A stretch of 64,000 bases of DNA from Ustilaginoidea virens (Eukaryota; Ascomycota; Sordariomycetes; Hypocreales; Clavicipitaceae), in the NCBI RefSeq assembly GCF_000687475.1, contig NC_057320.1, positions 4,622,501-4,686,500 of the forward strand, given 5' to 3'. The notes under the pieces are model-generated. The model was not told where the DNA came from. It did no database searches and saw nothing but the letters and a program-made list of their open reading frames with translations. A program made the translations under genes and the position numbers. Below, one piece after another: positions 1 through 12,353 of this stretch (position 1 is the stretch's first letter; each line of letters opens with the position of its first letter).

Positions 1-1714
1 TCAATGCCCCTTTGCGGCGGAGGTTGGAGGCTGCTGGCCCTGAAGTCAAGCCCGTTTTACGTCGGCCCGCGATGACCGTGAGTTTACCACGTCTCCGCGT
101 ACGAGGAAAGCAGCGGTCAAAAACCAAACAAAGTTTATTTTAGCCGCGGCGCTTCGACGCCAACCCCGCCCGGGTACCCCCCACGCCCGGGTATTTATTT
201 TGTGCCGTTGCCGGGGAAGTACGGGGGACACGGCCAACGAGGGGCCGCGGGGACGTCGACAGCACACATGGCATGGGATGGTGTTTCGATTTCAGCCCGG
301 CACGTACGGAGTACCTGTGCATGTATGCATGCCCGGACGCTAGGAGTTTACTAGCGTGGCCTGCTAGCCGATTGGTGCAGTAGGTTAAGTTAGGTAGGGC
401 AAGGCAAGGCAAGGGAAGGCAAGGTAAGGTATGTATGTTATGTCAATAGCTTGATGCTAGTGCCAGCCATCGGCCCATCAGGCAAGTCTTGTTGGGCACA
501 TGGCCTGGTTGCCGAGCACGGATAAGCGTCAACTTTGATCCAACTGCATGCTGTGTCAACCAAGGTACTTGCTGTATGCAGCAAGCGCTGGATACGTTGT
601 ACATTCCGCGCGGCGTCTGGGTGCGCGTCTGGTAGGCGCGGCCGGATGCGACAGCGCAGGCCTATGCTTCCCGCTCGGGAGTCGACAACAGTCGAGAGCC
701 GGTGACGATTGCTGGCGCGGCACCTGCAGGCTTGATGCTAGGGCGGCTTCAGTTGCTTCGGTTGATGCCTGGCAGCTTGGCCGGCAAAGCGGGGGTTTTT
801 GGCCTCGGCGGCTATTCCTTCTGCAGGGCATTTCAACTACCTAGGTACCTAACCTAACCTACCTAGGAGTAGTACGTGCTGGCCCAAGGTATGTACATGT
901 ACCTTGGTTTATTTATTCGATGGCTTGAGTCTGGTCTGGGCCTGGACCTGCGGCCTGGTACGTGCTGGGGCCCCCGCACTGTGCGCGCTCCGGGCCAGGG
1001 CTCGACCCGCCGGGGACAAGGCTGGGGCCTCTGAACGCGCCAGCGCGAGCGCACCAAGCAATTGGCATTGACGATTCAGCGTTCCTTTCGACAGCTGGGG
1101 GTGATTCTGCCCGAGGCCGGTAATTGTAGCCCCAAGGGACAGGGGTAGGGGGGCGGATGACACCGAAAGCAAGGACCGCTGGGGGTCGCCAGCCACGTCG
1201 TTGCTGGTCATGCATGACCTGCCCTGCCACGGCTCGACAGCCACGAGGGAGGTTATTCCGGCTCGGTGAATAGCGCATCTGGGCCCCGGTCTTTTTAGCA
1301 GTCGGCCCCACTTGGGAAGCTGCAGGCTAGCTACATGTAGTTAGTGCCAGGCATTTTCACGGTGGGTTCGTCGGCATGCCCCAGCAGGCCGGCATGGCTG
1401 ACGCCTTGGAGGAGACTCGAACCAGACGTATGTATCCACGCCTTCTTGCTGCACGCAACTGACTCGGGCCGGGAATCCCTTGGGCGCCAGATGATGCTTC
1501 CTTCCCACGCGACAGGCCCGCGGAGAAGACTCGCCTCGTGGAAAACGAAGGCAGTTGGGGGCTCCGAGTTTTCTCTGTTTTTCCCGCTTTCGCTCCCTCC
1601 ACCTCCAGCTAGGAATGCCGCGGACGGGGTCCTCGACCCCAGCAGCGTTGACAAGGTTGGGGATAGACGCAGTCCGCGCGGCTAGGGTCGAGGACTCTTG
1701 ATTTTCAAGCAAGA

Positions 1715-1748
<34 letters not shown>

Positions 1749-2838
1749 CCCAGTCATATGATGCCCAACACGAACGACGTCGATGGGGAAAAGGAACCCC
1801 GTCCGCCGTATTCCGACGCCCCGCTCGCATTGTATGCGGGTTGTGTGCGGGGGTGTCAGCCATGGGGGGTTGCAGGCTTTGCCTGCATTGCCCTTGCGCA
1901 CACTTCCCAGCTAGCAGTTGGCTAGCTTTAGCCTAGCTCTATTCTAGCATCAGGCTAGCATCAGGCTAGCGACGGTCATGGGCTGACGCGAGGCCGAGAC
2001 TTCATAGACCATATCTACCCACTTGACAAATAGCGTCTTGGCTCCCAGGCCGCCCCCGTCCGACTTGCTTTCTCTCAAAAAGGTTAGAGCAATAGCCACG
2101 TCGAGTCGTGAACTGAACCAAGCCTCGGTCTCGGTCCATCACAGGCTCCATCACCACATTCATACTGCAGCGAGGTTCGCGTCGAGTTTATTTGCGAGCT
2201 TGTCACGGTGTGGTAAGCTCGGTCTGGCGTCAAGCCGAGTATTGGAGAAAAAAAGGGAAAAAAGGAAAAAAAAAAAAAAAGAAAAAAAGACGGAAATAGA
2301 CAGAAAAATACGGAAAAATACGGAAAAAGACGGGGAAAAAAAAAAAAGAAAGACAAGAAAAGAAAGACAAAAAAAAGCAAGGCTGGATACGTGGCTTTCC
2401 GGTTGGCGGGCTGATCATCTTCAGCCCCTCGGGAAGTAGGAAGCAGGCCTCGGAACAAAGATTCTTGCAGCAAAAGGTAAAATCTGTTTGCATCAGCCTC
2501 ATGGCGCTCGCCCAGTTCCCCAGATTCCCCCACATGTACTCCGTACGTCTGTAGCCATCTAGCCCGTTCGTCTCGTCGTGTCAACTTTACCTATATATAC
2601 TCCCCAGTCCTGCCCCGGCCCCGGCCCTGTCCGCGATTACTCGCCCAATGCCTGTGTCGTACGTAGACTTGCGTCGCGCCGCCAGCCCATCTCATCATCG
2701 TCTGATCCCGCCCAAAGCAGGAGAGCCGCAGGCTTTTCGTCCTCGGCAGTTTCGTTGCTCCTGCCTGTCGGTCTCCCTTTTCCGGTTTCTGTCTTGCCTG
2801 CCCCCCCACCGCCGTTCCATCCAGCAGGGAATCAAAAC
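1..2838. other. Gene-free left flank
   Basis: No open reading frame here resembles a known family, and no convincing splice-joined gene was found on either strand. Visible content: short purine or pyrimidine runs, a 30-nt T run at 1719-1748, an AG/A-rich purine tract at about 2246-2380, and two copies of the 10-mer TACGGAGTAC (305-314, and reverse complement at 2536-2545). The last few hundred bases, including the purine tract, are presumably the promoter and 5' UTR of the transporter that starts at 2839. Confidence 0.6.
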
Positions 2839-4522
2839 ATGGCGCCTAGAGGCGAAGAGCCGGCTGATGACTTGGCCCGAGGCATCGTTCCCACTGCCAG
2901 ACAGTCCTTCCGCGACCTTTTCATCTGGCGACAGCGTGTCGTCATATCCAACGAATACGGGGAGACGCGCTGCAAATGGAAAGACCCTGACCGCTTCGTC
3001 AACCCCATCAGCCTGCTTGCGCAGCTGTCTGCCAAGAACTGGCTGTTCTTCTTGGTCGGCTTCTTCTCCTGGACGGCCGACGCCTTCGACTTCCATGCCC
3101 TCTCCATCCAGACTGCCAAGCTGGCCAAGTACTATGGTCGCTCCAAAACCGACATCACCACCGCCATCACTCTCACGCTGCTGCTTCGATCCATTGGCGC
3201 CGCCTGTTTTGGCCTTGCGGGCGACAAATGGGGCCGCAAGTGGCCCATGGTTGCCAACATGATCATCCTCGGGCTTCTCCAGATCGCAACCATCTATAGT
3301 CACACCTTTTCCCAGTTTTTGGCCGTGCGAAGTTTGTTCGGCCTGTTCATGGGAGGAGTGTACGGCAACGCCATCGCCATGGCTCTCGAGCAGTGCCCGT
3401 AAGTGTTGACGAGAGCTTGATGAAGCAGTTGCCCAACATGATTCTCAAGGGAGCGGCACTAACTCCCCATGGGCCAGACCAAACGCTCGTGGCTTGATGT
3501 CGGGCATCTTGCAGCAAGGCTATTCCTTTGGCTATGTCTTGGCGGCTTGCGCCAATCTTGGCGTCGGTGGAGGGACCGACACCTGGAAGACTGTGTTCTG
3601 GGCCGCCGGTAAGTCTTGGCAAAAGGCGTGAGCTGCAGCGCGAGAGCAGTCCCGAGTTCCCGTCCGGCTGACATGCGTGCCCCCCAACGCAGCCGGGTTT
3701 TCCATCGGAATCGGCATCATCCGCATCTTGTTCCCCGAATCGCAACAGTTCTTGGACGCCAAGAAGGAGGGAAAGCAACATGGCAGCCCCGGTGCTTTCT
3801 GGCGCGAGACAAGGATGATGCTCGCGCAAGAATGGAAAATGTGCGTCTACTGCATCATTCTCATGACGTGGTTCAACTATTACTCCCACACCTCGCAAGA
3901 CTCATACACGACCTTTATGCTCACGCAAAAGGAGCTCAACAACGACGGCGCCTCGAGAGCCTCCATCCTGATGAAGGCGGGTGCTTGCGTTGGCGGCACC
4001 ATTATCGGCTACGCGTCGCAGTTCGTGGGCAGACGCAGGACCATCATAGCCTCGTCCTTGGTGTCGGCTGCCTTGATCCCGGCTTGGATCTTGCCCCAAG
4101 GTGAGCGCGCTCTGAGCGCTACCGGTTTCTTCATGCAGTTCTTTGTTCAAGGCGCGTGGGGCGTCATCCCCATCCACCTCAACGAGCTGTCCCCGGTTGC
4201 CTTTCGATCCACCTTCCCTGGTGTGACGTACCAGATTGGCAACATGATCTCCTCCCCATCCGCCCAGATTGTCAACGCCATATCGGAGAAGACGTTTGTG
4301 CGACTGTCCAACGGCCACCGCGTCGAAGCGTATGGCCCTGTCATGGGCGTGGCGACTGCCATTATTGCGGTTGGCATCATCGTCACCACCATGGTCGGCC
4401 CCGAACGGCGTGGTAGGGATTTCGAAAACAGGGTTGCGGGTGTGAATAGCCCGGTTTCGTCAGACAAAGTCCTCGGAGAAGCGGAGGATGAAGAGAAGGC
4501 AAGAGTGGCCGTTAAAGAGTAA
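2839..4522 (+). CDS. jen1: JEN-type monocarboxylate/proton symporter (MFS)
   Basis: Predicted plasma-membrane symporter that imports lactate, pyruvate or related carboxylates with protons. Three exons, 2839-3398, 3478-3608 and 3693-4522, join in frame to 506 residues. The introns begin GTAAGT and end CCAG and GCAG. The start is the ATG after AAAAC, giving the normal fungal Jen N-terminus of about 70 soluble residues. The JEN family signature N-x-x-S/T-H-x-S/T-Q-D-x-x-x-T is intact at about residues 292-304 (NYYSHTSQDSYTT). An MFS loop motif (GDKWGRKWP) follows the second membrane segment, and 'RGLMSGILQQGYSFGY' matches the family across the first intron. Jen genes are usually glucose-repressed; no regulatory site was identified here. 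Exact substrate is not readable from sequence. Confidence 0.88.
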
Positions 4523-5088
4523 TGGAACACAACCTAGCCCATGCGGCCGGCAAGGGTGTATCATGGCTTGTAAGCGTCCGAGGCCCTAGATAGGAATGAA
4601 TTTTGTGTGTGTTTGCTAGAGGAGCCCTGTGTTCTCGTGAGAGGTCTCTGCATGGAGTTGGATGGGCCGATGCAGCGAGTCCCCCCACTTCTTCTGGCCC
4701 GAGACTCGTTCCTTCCGTCGTCACCGCCAGTGGTCGCAACCCTCAATGCCCAATGTCAACGTGCCCAGTAGCTGCCCACGGCTGAACTTGGTCGCTCGTC
4801 CCCTTTTACGAGCTCCCGAAGTTGGTCCAAAGAATGCCACTTGATCGAACAAGGACATCTGTGACATCTGTTCCACATTTCGTGCAGAATAAGCATGTTG
4901 GCAGTTGTGATATCAGTTCCCGGATACCGACGGCAGCCCCACTTACAGCCTCACCGCCCAGGCTGATGTCGAGCTAACCTCACCCACGTTGTCGATGTCC
5001 CTCTCCTCGTTCTGCCACCTGCTTTCCCAACTCGCAATCTATTCTACTGCTTCCAACAAATCAATCCGACCGCTTCTCAATCCTGACG
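4523..5088. other. Intergenic region between jen1 and gtr1
   Basis: No gene is recognised. It contains the jen1 3' region and the CT-rich gtr1 promoter and 5' leader (about 4980-5088), typical of highly expressed fungal genes. Confidence 0.6.
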
Positions 5089-6249
5089 ATGGCATCGCAT
5101 CCAGACCAAACCCCGGTTGAGACGGGCACCTCAGAGGTCCGCAGCGAGGTGAAGAAGCCCAAGAAGAAGAAGGTCCTGCTCATGGGTAAGTCCGGATCGG
5201 GCAAGTCCAGCATGAGAAGCATCATTTTCAGTAACTACATTGCTCGAGATACCAGACGGCTGTGAGCACCCCTTGTTTGCCTTTCATCTATCGCCCCCCC
5301 TTGTGCCCTCCCCCCGTACCGGCTGACAGTTTCCTCCCTCGGCAGCGGCGCCACCATCGACATCGACCTTTCCCATGTCAAGTTTCTCGGGAACCTGACA
5401 CTCAACCTCTGGGACTGCGGAGGCCAGGAAGCTTTTATGGAGAACTACCTCTCCCAACAACGGATCCATGTCTTCTCCAACGTCGGGGTGTTGATTTACG
5501 TGTTTGACATTGAATCGCGCGATGTGGACCGTGACCTCGCCACCTACGTCTCTATCCTGTCCGCTCTGCTGCAATACTCGCCAGCGGCCAAGATCTACTT
5601 TCTCATCCACAAGATGGACCTCGTCGTCCCTTCCGCTCGCGAGTCCGTATACGAAGAACGCGTACGGACGGTCAAGCAAAAGACGACCGAGTACGTCAAC
5701 TCGTTTGGTGGAGACGCCAGTGCCATGGAGTTGACGCCGTTTGCGACGTCGATATGGGATCAGAGCTTGTACAAAGCCTGGGCATCGATTATCCACGACC
5801 TGGTCCCCAACTTGGCCGTCATTGAGAGAAACCTGGCCAACCTGGGCTTAGCCATCGAGGCAGAAGAACTCCTTCTTTTCGAGCGGACATCGTTCCTAGC
5901 AGTATCGTCCTGGACCTCGCCCGAGGGACGTCGAAACCCCACCGAGGACAGACTTGAGCGCATGTCCAACATCATGAAGCATTTCAAGCAGAGCATTTCT
6001 CGCTTCACCGGCACGCCAAGAAATGCCGAGCAGTTCATCCGCATGGAGCATAAAGCAGGCATGCGATTCAATCTGTTTATACTGAAATTCACCACCAACA
6101 CGTACCTCATGGTCGTCTTGCCACCTGGCGAAGCTCGATTCAACGCTGCCATGCTGAACTGCCAAATTGCCATTGAGCATTTTAAATTTCTTGACGGGCC
6201 GGCACCGCCGCCTTCAGCCACCTCCGCGGTGCCGGCTACCGCGGCGTGA
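5089..6249 (+). CDS. gtr1: Rag-type GTPase Gtr1/RagA
   Basis: Small GTPase of the Gtr/Rag family. It pairs with Gtr2 on the vacuole to signal amino-acid sufficiency to TORC1. Two exons, 5089-5261 and 5346-6249, give 358 residues. The intron is GTGAGC...GGCAG. The P-loop GKSGSGKSS lies at residues 33-41; a GTAAGT-like string inside its codons (GGTAAGTCC) is not a donor, because splicing there would destroy the P-loop. The G3 motif WDCGGQE and the G4-like motif HKMD follow, and the rest is the Rag-specific roadblock-like C-terminal domain. The very C-terminus is Pro/Ala-rich. The next gene, shp1, is convergent. Confidence 0.93.
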
Positions 6250-6662
6250 GTTTGTGGCCCCCGGGGGAGTCTTCCTTTCTTTCTTCCTGCTAGACCATGG
6301 GAGGTGCAGGCATCTTCACTTTTCCTTTCGGCGTAACGGAGCGATGATACCACTTTGGTTTTTTTTTTTGCATGTACGCGGACTGGGAGAGTATAAACAT
6401 ACCACAATGCGACGATTCTGTCGACTTGACAAAACGTATAGTGGCTAGTGTCCTACGCTAAAAAAAAAGCATCTCTTTTGATTGTCGGTTTAAAAAATAT
6501 TAAGTCTTGTGATGATGACCTTTGTTCCTTTGATAGCCTTACCATTTGATACCTCATGCGGAAAGAAAAAAAGAAGGAAGAAAAAAGGGAAAAAAAGAAG
6601 GAAAAAAAAGGGAAAAAAAAAAAAAACAAACGACGGGCTCGTATCTGTACAAACTGTTGAAT
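6250..6662. other. Convergent 3' intergenic region, gtr1/shp1
   Basis: Shared 3' region of two convergent genes. It holds a T-rich run near 6359 and an A/G-rich tract at about 6565-6626. No gene or RNA is seen. Confidence 0.6.
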
Positions 6663-8182
6663 CTATGTCCACTTGACAACAGCGGTTCCCCCCTTCTTGA
6701 ACTCTGGCACCTCTGCCAGGGCTAAGCCCTTGTCGGCGTGCTCTTTGTTGGGGAACGTGGTGGCCAGTACCCACGACCTGCTCCTCGTGTCTGGCGACGC
6801 GCCCAGAACGAAATCGTAAACGTCGCCTACCGTCTCGGTGGCGTTGAAGCGAGCGGGAAGCCGCGTACCGTCCGGCAACTGGATTCTGATCAGGACGGTG
6901 GGCAGCGAAGAGTCGGCGGCTGGTCCTCGTGCAGAGGACGCAGCCGAGGGCGCGGCCGAGGGCGCGGGGACGGCTCCGGGCGGCGGAGCTGGGCTCGCGG
7001 CGCCGGGCCCAGGCACGGGGCTGCCGAGGCGCTGGCCGGCACCGGAGAAAGGCTTGTACTTTTTAGGAGGGGGTTTGTACGGCGTGTCGTGCTGGTGCAG
7101 CTTGACGTCGACGGGCTGGTCGTGCTGCACGTTCATAAGGTGCAGGGGGGCGCGGCCGGAGCGGATCATTTGCAGATCCGCCTGGTTGGCCGGGTCGTCG
7201 AAGCGCCGCAGCTCGCCGTCGTCGATGCTGAATCCGTCGAGCCATATGTGCAGCACTCGCTCCTGAAGCTCTGCGCTGGACCCATAGGGCCCCCCCGAGA
7301 GGTCGGGAATGGTGCGGGACTCGACGCCTTCGCCGCCGAGGACGACTCCAGCGCCGCGGAAGCGTGATGGTGCCGAGGGGCCTGGGGCAGCGGAGCTCGG
7401 GTCTGGACGGGAGGAGTTTCTGCACAGTCTCGTCAGCTGGAAACTTTTCCGATGACGCGTGGTCTTTCTCCCCCCCCGCCCCGGGGGCAAGCTAGTGCGT
7501 GCGTGGCCCAGTTGGCGGGGGGGGGGGGGGGGGGGGAATAAAAAGGAAAGAAAAAACCGCACTCTTTCGCCTTGGCCACGATGTCGCTGATGATGGTCCT
7601 TGGCGCTGCGTCCTGATTAGGGTCCTGGACCGCCAGGCCGGATTTCTCGCCGCCCGCAAAGAGGTTGCCGCGGCCGTCGCCGTCGTCGGCCTCGCCGGAA
7701 TTGTCGTCGTCGTCGCCGTCGTCGTCGTGGTGCTGGTGCCCTCCGCCGAGGGACCCTAGTGTGGCAACGCCCTTTCTCTTGGGCTGCGCCTTTGCCTTTG
7801 GAGGGCCGCCGCGGGACCGGCTGGAGGAAGCTGCCTGAGGGGCGGGGCGACCGTCGAGGGTCCGAGGCCCGGTGTATTCGGGCTCGCGCTCTGGATGGGG
7901 GGTGCCGGCTCCGGCTTGCACCTTTTCTTCATCATCGTCCAGGAAGTAGGCGTTGCAGGCCGCCTCAAGGTCCCACTGATTGGCGCCGAGGTATTGTGCT
8001 GCCTACGGACGGGACCGTGTGAGAATGATGCTTGCAGGTCAAAAGAACACCCCCCCCACCCGCCCACCCCCCAATTTGAGCAAGCTGAGACGTACCTGTT
8101 GCGGCGTCGTGTTGCACATAGCAAGAAACTGCTGCACCAGCTCGTCTCGACCGGAAGTGCTGGGGCCGACGTGGTCAGCCAT
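6663..8182 (-). CDS. shp1: Cdc48/p97 cofactor Shp1 (p47), UBA-SEP-UBX protein
   Basis: Adaptor that links the AAA ATPase Cdc48 to ubiquitylated substrates, membrane fusion and PP1 regulation. Three exons on the minus strand, 8182-8096, 8002-7563 and 7419-6663, give 427 residues. The order is diagnostic: a UBA-like domain at the N-terminus (about 5-47, split by intron 1), an acidic and basic linker, a SEP domain (about 210-295, containing LHIWLDGFSIDDGELRRFDD) and a C-terminal UBX domain (about 346-427). Intron 2 uses a weak GTGCGG donor, and a 20-nt C run (sense strand) lies at 7536-7517. The start codon is only 590 bp from that of mim1, so the two probably share a promoter. Confidence 0.92.
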
Positions 8183-8772
8183 GGTGAAGCTCGCCAGGGA
8201 CCAGAACGTGGGGCAGCTGGCGCGGGTCCCGGCAGGATGTGCAAGCTCGTTGCAAGGGGGAGACGACAGAGACCCCGGTTGCAGTTATGGCGCAGGTATC
8301 GCTTGCTGTAGAATGGCTGATGGCAGCGGCTGATGGGAGTTGGAGGCGACGGTGTGCGCAGGATGACGGTGAACGCTCGACAGGTTGATGATGGATACGA
8401 ACAGCTTTAAAGCCACAGCGCAGCGGGGAGCCCCTCGCCACGGGGCTGCCTCAGTTGAAAGGGAGCTCGCGCCGCGCCACAATCCCACCCACCACACGCA
8501 GCCTGCAGGCGTGAATCGATTACCTAACACGTCGACCCGCCCGGCCCTGCTTCAGTACATTAGCGTCGGCAGCCGGCGACAAACCTCCCAGGGCCTTTGT
8601 GCTCCGGCGTCTGAGCTTCCCATTGCCGACCCCCGTCCAAAACGCCTGACCGTCCTGCATTCTGAAATTCCTCAACCCTGTCGCGCCCGCACAGCTGCCA
8701 ACCGCGCCGACCACGACGCCCAACAGCGAGCCAAACCCCAGTGCCGTCAGAGGCAAAAGGCCACAGCGCGCA
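8183..8772. promoter_or_regulatory. Divergent promoter region shp1 / mim1
   Basis: The two start codons point away from each other and are 590 bp apart, with no other gene between. Control elements for both genes must lie here unless they are intragenic. No specific factor site could be assigned by eye. Confidence 0.5.
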
Positions 8773-9286
8773 ATGGCCTCGGACGACCCGTCGAGCAGCC
8801 TCACCGAGTCCGGCATCACCATGCATTCGGACAGCGAGCAATACTCCCCCGGCGAGGATAATCCCTCTGCGTCGCCCCCCTCCACCGGCTCCCCCGTCAT
8901 CCTGTACAGACCGCCTACCTTGTGGTCGTTATTAAGAGGCGCGGCCATCAACCTCTTGCTTCCGTTCATCAACGGCATGATGCTCGGATTCGGCGAGCTG
9001 TTTGCTCATGAAGCCGCCTTTCGATTAGGCTGGGGAGGGACCAAGGTAACGCTCCGGCGCCGCTGTGTCGATGGGAACGCAATCATCCGACCGTCCCTCG
9101 CTCGTCCATCCATCGTGGCGCAGAGGTGTGCCCGGAAATCCGGCGTCATGGTTCGCTAACCCTGCCGATTCTTAGGTGTTCCCGCTGTCGCGGAGGCGGG
9201 CACATGCTGTCGGACCGGGAATTGAAGTTCGCGAGCGACGCCGGAACCCCGGACCGTCATTGGATGACCTAGCGAGCCTGGAGTAG
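8773..9286 (+). CDS. mim1: Mitochondrial outer-membrane protein Mim1 (Tom13)
   Basis: Subunit of the MIM complex, which inserts alpha-helical proteins into the outer mitochondrial membrane and helps assemble the TOM complex. Two exons, 8773-9045 and 9176-9286, give 127 residues; the intron is GTAACG...CTTAG. An acidic, Ser/Pro-rich N-terminus is followed by the single conserved membrane segment with glycine repeats (NGMMLGFGELFAHEAAFRLGW, split here as a description only). The exon junction lies just after this segment (GWGGTK then VFPLSRRR), a typical basic end for the inserted helix. Length and layout fit the family. Confidence 0.88.
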
Positions 9287-10009
9287 GGGCGGAGCCTACA
9301 CGTGGCAGCAATCTGTTCCGGGCGGCTGCCGGAGGCGCGAGAGCATCGTTACGGCGTACTTGGATAATTGGCCATGTGGTCGAGCTGGACTTGCGATCCG
9401 ATCATCTCTGTGGCGGACGGCATTTCGGAAAGGGCGGTTGAGGATGCTTTTTACGGCAGTCTTTGCGGTGGTTAGATGTTGTGTCATGAAATGCTGCATG
9501 TATATATCGACCAGGCACAGCGTTACACCAAGACTCGTCATTTGGCCGGATTTTCGGGGACCGCCACAAGGGCTGCCACGAGGGATCTTGCGAGGGACTC
9601 TTACGAGCGACTCTTGCGAGGTCTGGGAAACTAGGCGTTTCCTCGTGCAAGAGAGAGCTTCTGGTGTTGGGAGTTTTGGGAATGCATCCACATGCAAGGG
9701 CATGACGCAGCAGACGGCTCTTTAAACAAGCTTGGTCAGAAGCGCCCGGTCAACACTACCTTGCTGCTTGCCGCATCTCAGCCAGATGCATCTAGCCGGC
9801 TGCATCTAGCCGGCAACGTAAATAAAACACTCGTTGCTCCCTAAAACCGCGTTTGCCATCCGAGCCACGCACACTCCTCGCCCCTGCAGGCATCCATTCC
9901 CCTGCCAATGTCGACCCGTTATCGATAACAACCTGACTTTCCGATCCTACCAGGAGCAACAGCACCCGCCGACCGATGATTTTCCGGAAGCCCAAGACCC
10001 CCAAACTAC

Positions 10010-10053
<44 letters not shown>

Positions 10054-10147
10054 TCGACCAGCAAAAGCCCGTGAACAAGGTGACCCCGTCGCGCGCTGCT
10101 TGGTCGAGCTGCCCGTTCTCTTCGATTCGCAACACCCCAGCGCCGCC
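9287..10147. other. Intergenic region with 41-A tract upstream of oxa1
   Basis: No gene is recognised. A run of 41 A residues at 10011-10051 ends 96 bp before the oxa1 start codon. Long poly(dA:dT) runs exclude nucleosomes and are common in fungal promoters. A short imperfect repeat based on CTTRCGAGCGACTCTTGCGAG occurs near 9590-9620. Confidence 0.6.
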
Positions 10148-11839
10148 ATGCTTCCCAGCCGAGCAATCGTTCGGTCCGTCCCCTCCCTCGGGCTGCGGGG
10201 ACAAGCCCCCGGCGGACGCGGTGCTGTATGTAAGACGTTTTGACGGCGTGGTTCCCCCTTTGCTCCCGTGCTTTGCTTTCGTCTTGTGGTTTGTGGAAAA
10301 CGGCTCCCGCCGTAGCTGACGCTCGCCAAACGTGACGCCGCCAGAACCCCCCCACGCCCGCGCTGCTGCGACGGCTCGGCCGGAACCTCAGCTCGGTGCG
10401 ACGCGGCAGCTCGCCGGTCCTGCTGGCGCGCAGCGCCGCCGGGACGACGGTGACCCTCGGCAGCGGCGCCGCCTCGGCCCGGCAGCTCTCCCTCTGGGGC
10501 TACGGCAAGAAGAAGACGGCGGGGGACGGCGAGGCGGCGCCAGCACCAGACGCTGCTGCTCGCAGCCCGGCCCAGGACCCCCTCGCCGAGCACGCGGCCC
10601 CCGCGCCTCCTCCTCCCCTCGAGCCGCCGGCCTCGACGCCCGCGCCCGAACCCGACGTCTCTCCCGTGCCCGACGCGATGGCCGACGGCGCCGCCGCGGA
10701 CGTTGCCAGCATGCCCGAGGGCATCGGCTACCTCAAGGCCCTGGGGCTCGAGTACGGCTGGGGCCCCACGTCGGCCATGCAGTGGTGCCTGGAGCACCTT
10801 CACGTCCACACCGGCCTCGGATGGGGCGCCTCCATCATGCTCACGGCCGTGCTGCTGCGGTGCGCCATGCTGTACCCCCAGGTCCGGAGCCTGCGGTTCA
10901 ACGGCGTGATGCAGACGATGCGCAAGGACCCCCGGGCCCAGGAGGCCATGAAGATGGTCCAGCAGGGCCTGATGAAGGGCGACATGGCGATGCGCCAACG
11001 GGGCCAGTTCGTCAACAAGAAGCTCAAGGCCGAGTACGGCGTGAGCAACTTGGGCATGCTGTGGTCCTTTGGCCAGATCCCCTTCACCTTTGGCCTGTTC
11101 CGCATCGTCAGCAGCATGGCCAATGTTCCTGTGCCGGCCCTGGAGAGCGCCGGCTACCTGTGGTTTACGGACCTGACCGCAACGGACCCTTACTTTATTC
11201 TTCCGGCCGCCGGCACCGCCCTGATGGTTGCTGCACTGAGTGTAGGCCAAGCCCCCCCCCCCCCCCTTTTTTTTTTTTTGCCAGGATTTTTTTTCTTTCC
11301 TACCTATTTCCCTTCTGGCAGACAAAACTAATCCGAGTCTTTCAAATTAGGTCAACTCCAAGTACACCCCCGAGGCGCAGAAAAAGATGCTCCAGAAACT
11401 GACGTACGTCTTCGGCTTCGTCGGCTTCATCGGCACCTCCTTCCTCTCCGCCGGCGTCAACCTCATGACGGTCGCTCTCGGCGCATCCACGCTCGTCACC
11501 TCCATCGTCTTGAACAACCCCACGGTCCGCAGCAAAGTCGGCCTCTCCCCCCATCCCCGCGTGGAAACCCCCTCCTCCTCCGCCGCCGCCGCCGCCGCCA
11601 CGGCCACGCAAGCCTCGTACGAAGCGCCCCGTCAACCCCTCCGCGACCGCCTCAACAACCACCTCGACGAGGTGCGCAAAGGTTTCTCCGAGCATCTCGC
11701 CAACTACACCGGTGCTCAGGGCGCCACTCAGCAGGAAAAGGCTGAGCAGAAGCGCAGAGAGCTGATCCGTAAGCTGGAGGACACGCGTAAGCAGCAGGAG
11801 AGAGAAGAGTTTGAAAGGAAATACAAGGGCAAGAGTTGA
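10148..11839 (+). CDS. oxa1: Mitochondrial inner-membrane insertase Oxa1
   Basis: Inserts nuclear- and mitochondrially encoded proteins (for example Cox2) into the inner membrane. Three exons, 10148-10225, 10345-11241 and 11351-11839, give 487 residues. The first donor is GTATGT; using the nearby GTAAG instead would create a stop at the junction, so this choice is forced by frame. The N-terminus (MLPSRAIVRSV...) is Arg-rich and acid-poor, as a matrix presequence should be. The five-helix YidC/Oxa1 core runs from about residue 190 (YGWGPTSAMQWCLEHLHVHTG) to about 380. The C-terminus is a charged coiled coil (RDRLNNHLDEVRKGFSEHL...) of the type that binds mitoribosomes. Intron 2 contains a C16-T12 block. 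Confidence 0.92.
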
Positions 11840-12056
11840 ACAGAATCCAAAAATCAAAATCGGAACAGGGGGGAATGAATTTGGCCTGGTGGAACCACCC
11901 AGGCCAATACGCCGATTGCGCTGGGAGGGTTGCTTTGGCCGAGTTTCATTTGTTGTTTTCGTTCTTGTCCTCGAGAAAGGATGCATGTCATTGTATAAAG
12001 AGCCGTGATTGTTGTACAATAGATTTTTTTTTAGCGCATGTTGCCAAGGGCCTTGT

Positions 12057-12095
<39 letters not shown>

Positions 12096-12353
12096 AGTGG
12101 GAGGAGGGTAAATGTACAACGATTTGAACCATGATTTTCCAGGGGAATTCGCGTCACCAAACTCATAGGTAAATGCATCACTTCTTAGGTACTCATTGAA
12201 TCGTTGTGCAGCGTCACAACTTTGCACACGGGCCGCATCTACCCCATGTCCGGCAGCTCGTCCCATCCGTCATAACCTTCATTACGTGGCTGTCGCGAAA
12301 AGAGAGCCCCTGCTGCCAACTGTTTCATGTAGAGACGCTGCTCGCATTTTGGT
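11840..12353. other. Convergent 3' region oxa1/urc4 with (TA)16
   Basis: 3' flanks of two convergent genes. A perfect TA dinucleotide run of 16 units lies at 12059-12090. No gene is seen. Confidence 0.6.

Noticed and set aside
1380..1480. GGTTCGAGTC on the minus strand resembling a tRNA T-loop
   Set aside because: The flanking bases do not pair as a T-stem or acceptor stem.
5186..5200. GTAAGT within the gtr1 P-loop codons as a splice donor
   Set aside because: Splicing here would remove the GKSGSGKSS nucleotide-binding loop; the frame reads through.
10006..11325. 439-codon antisense frame over oxa1
   Set aside because: It lies opposite the clear Oxa1 coding exons and runs through poly(A)/poly(G) tracts; a shadow of GC-rich coding DNA.
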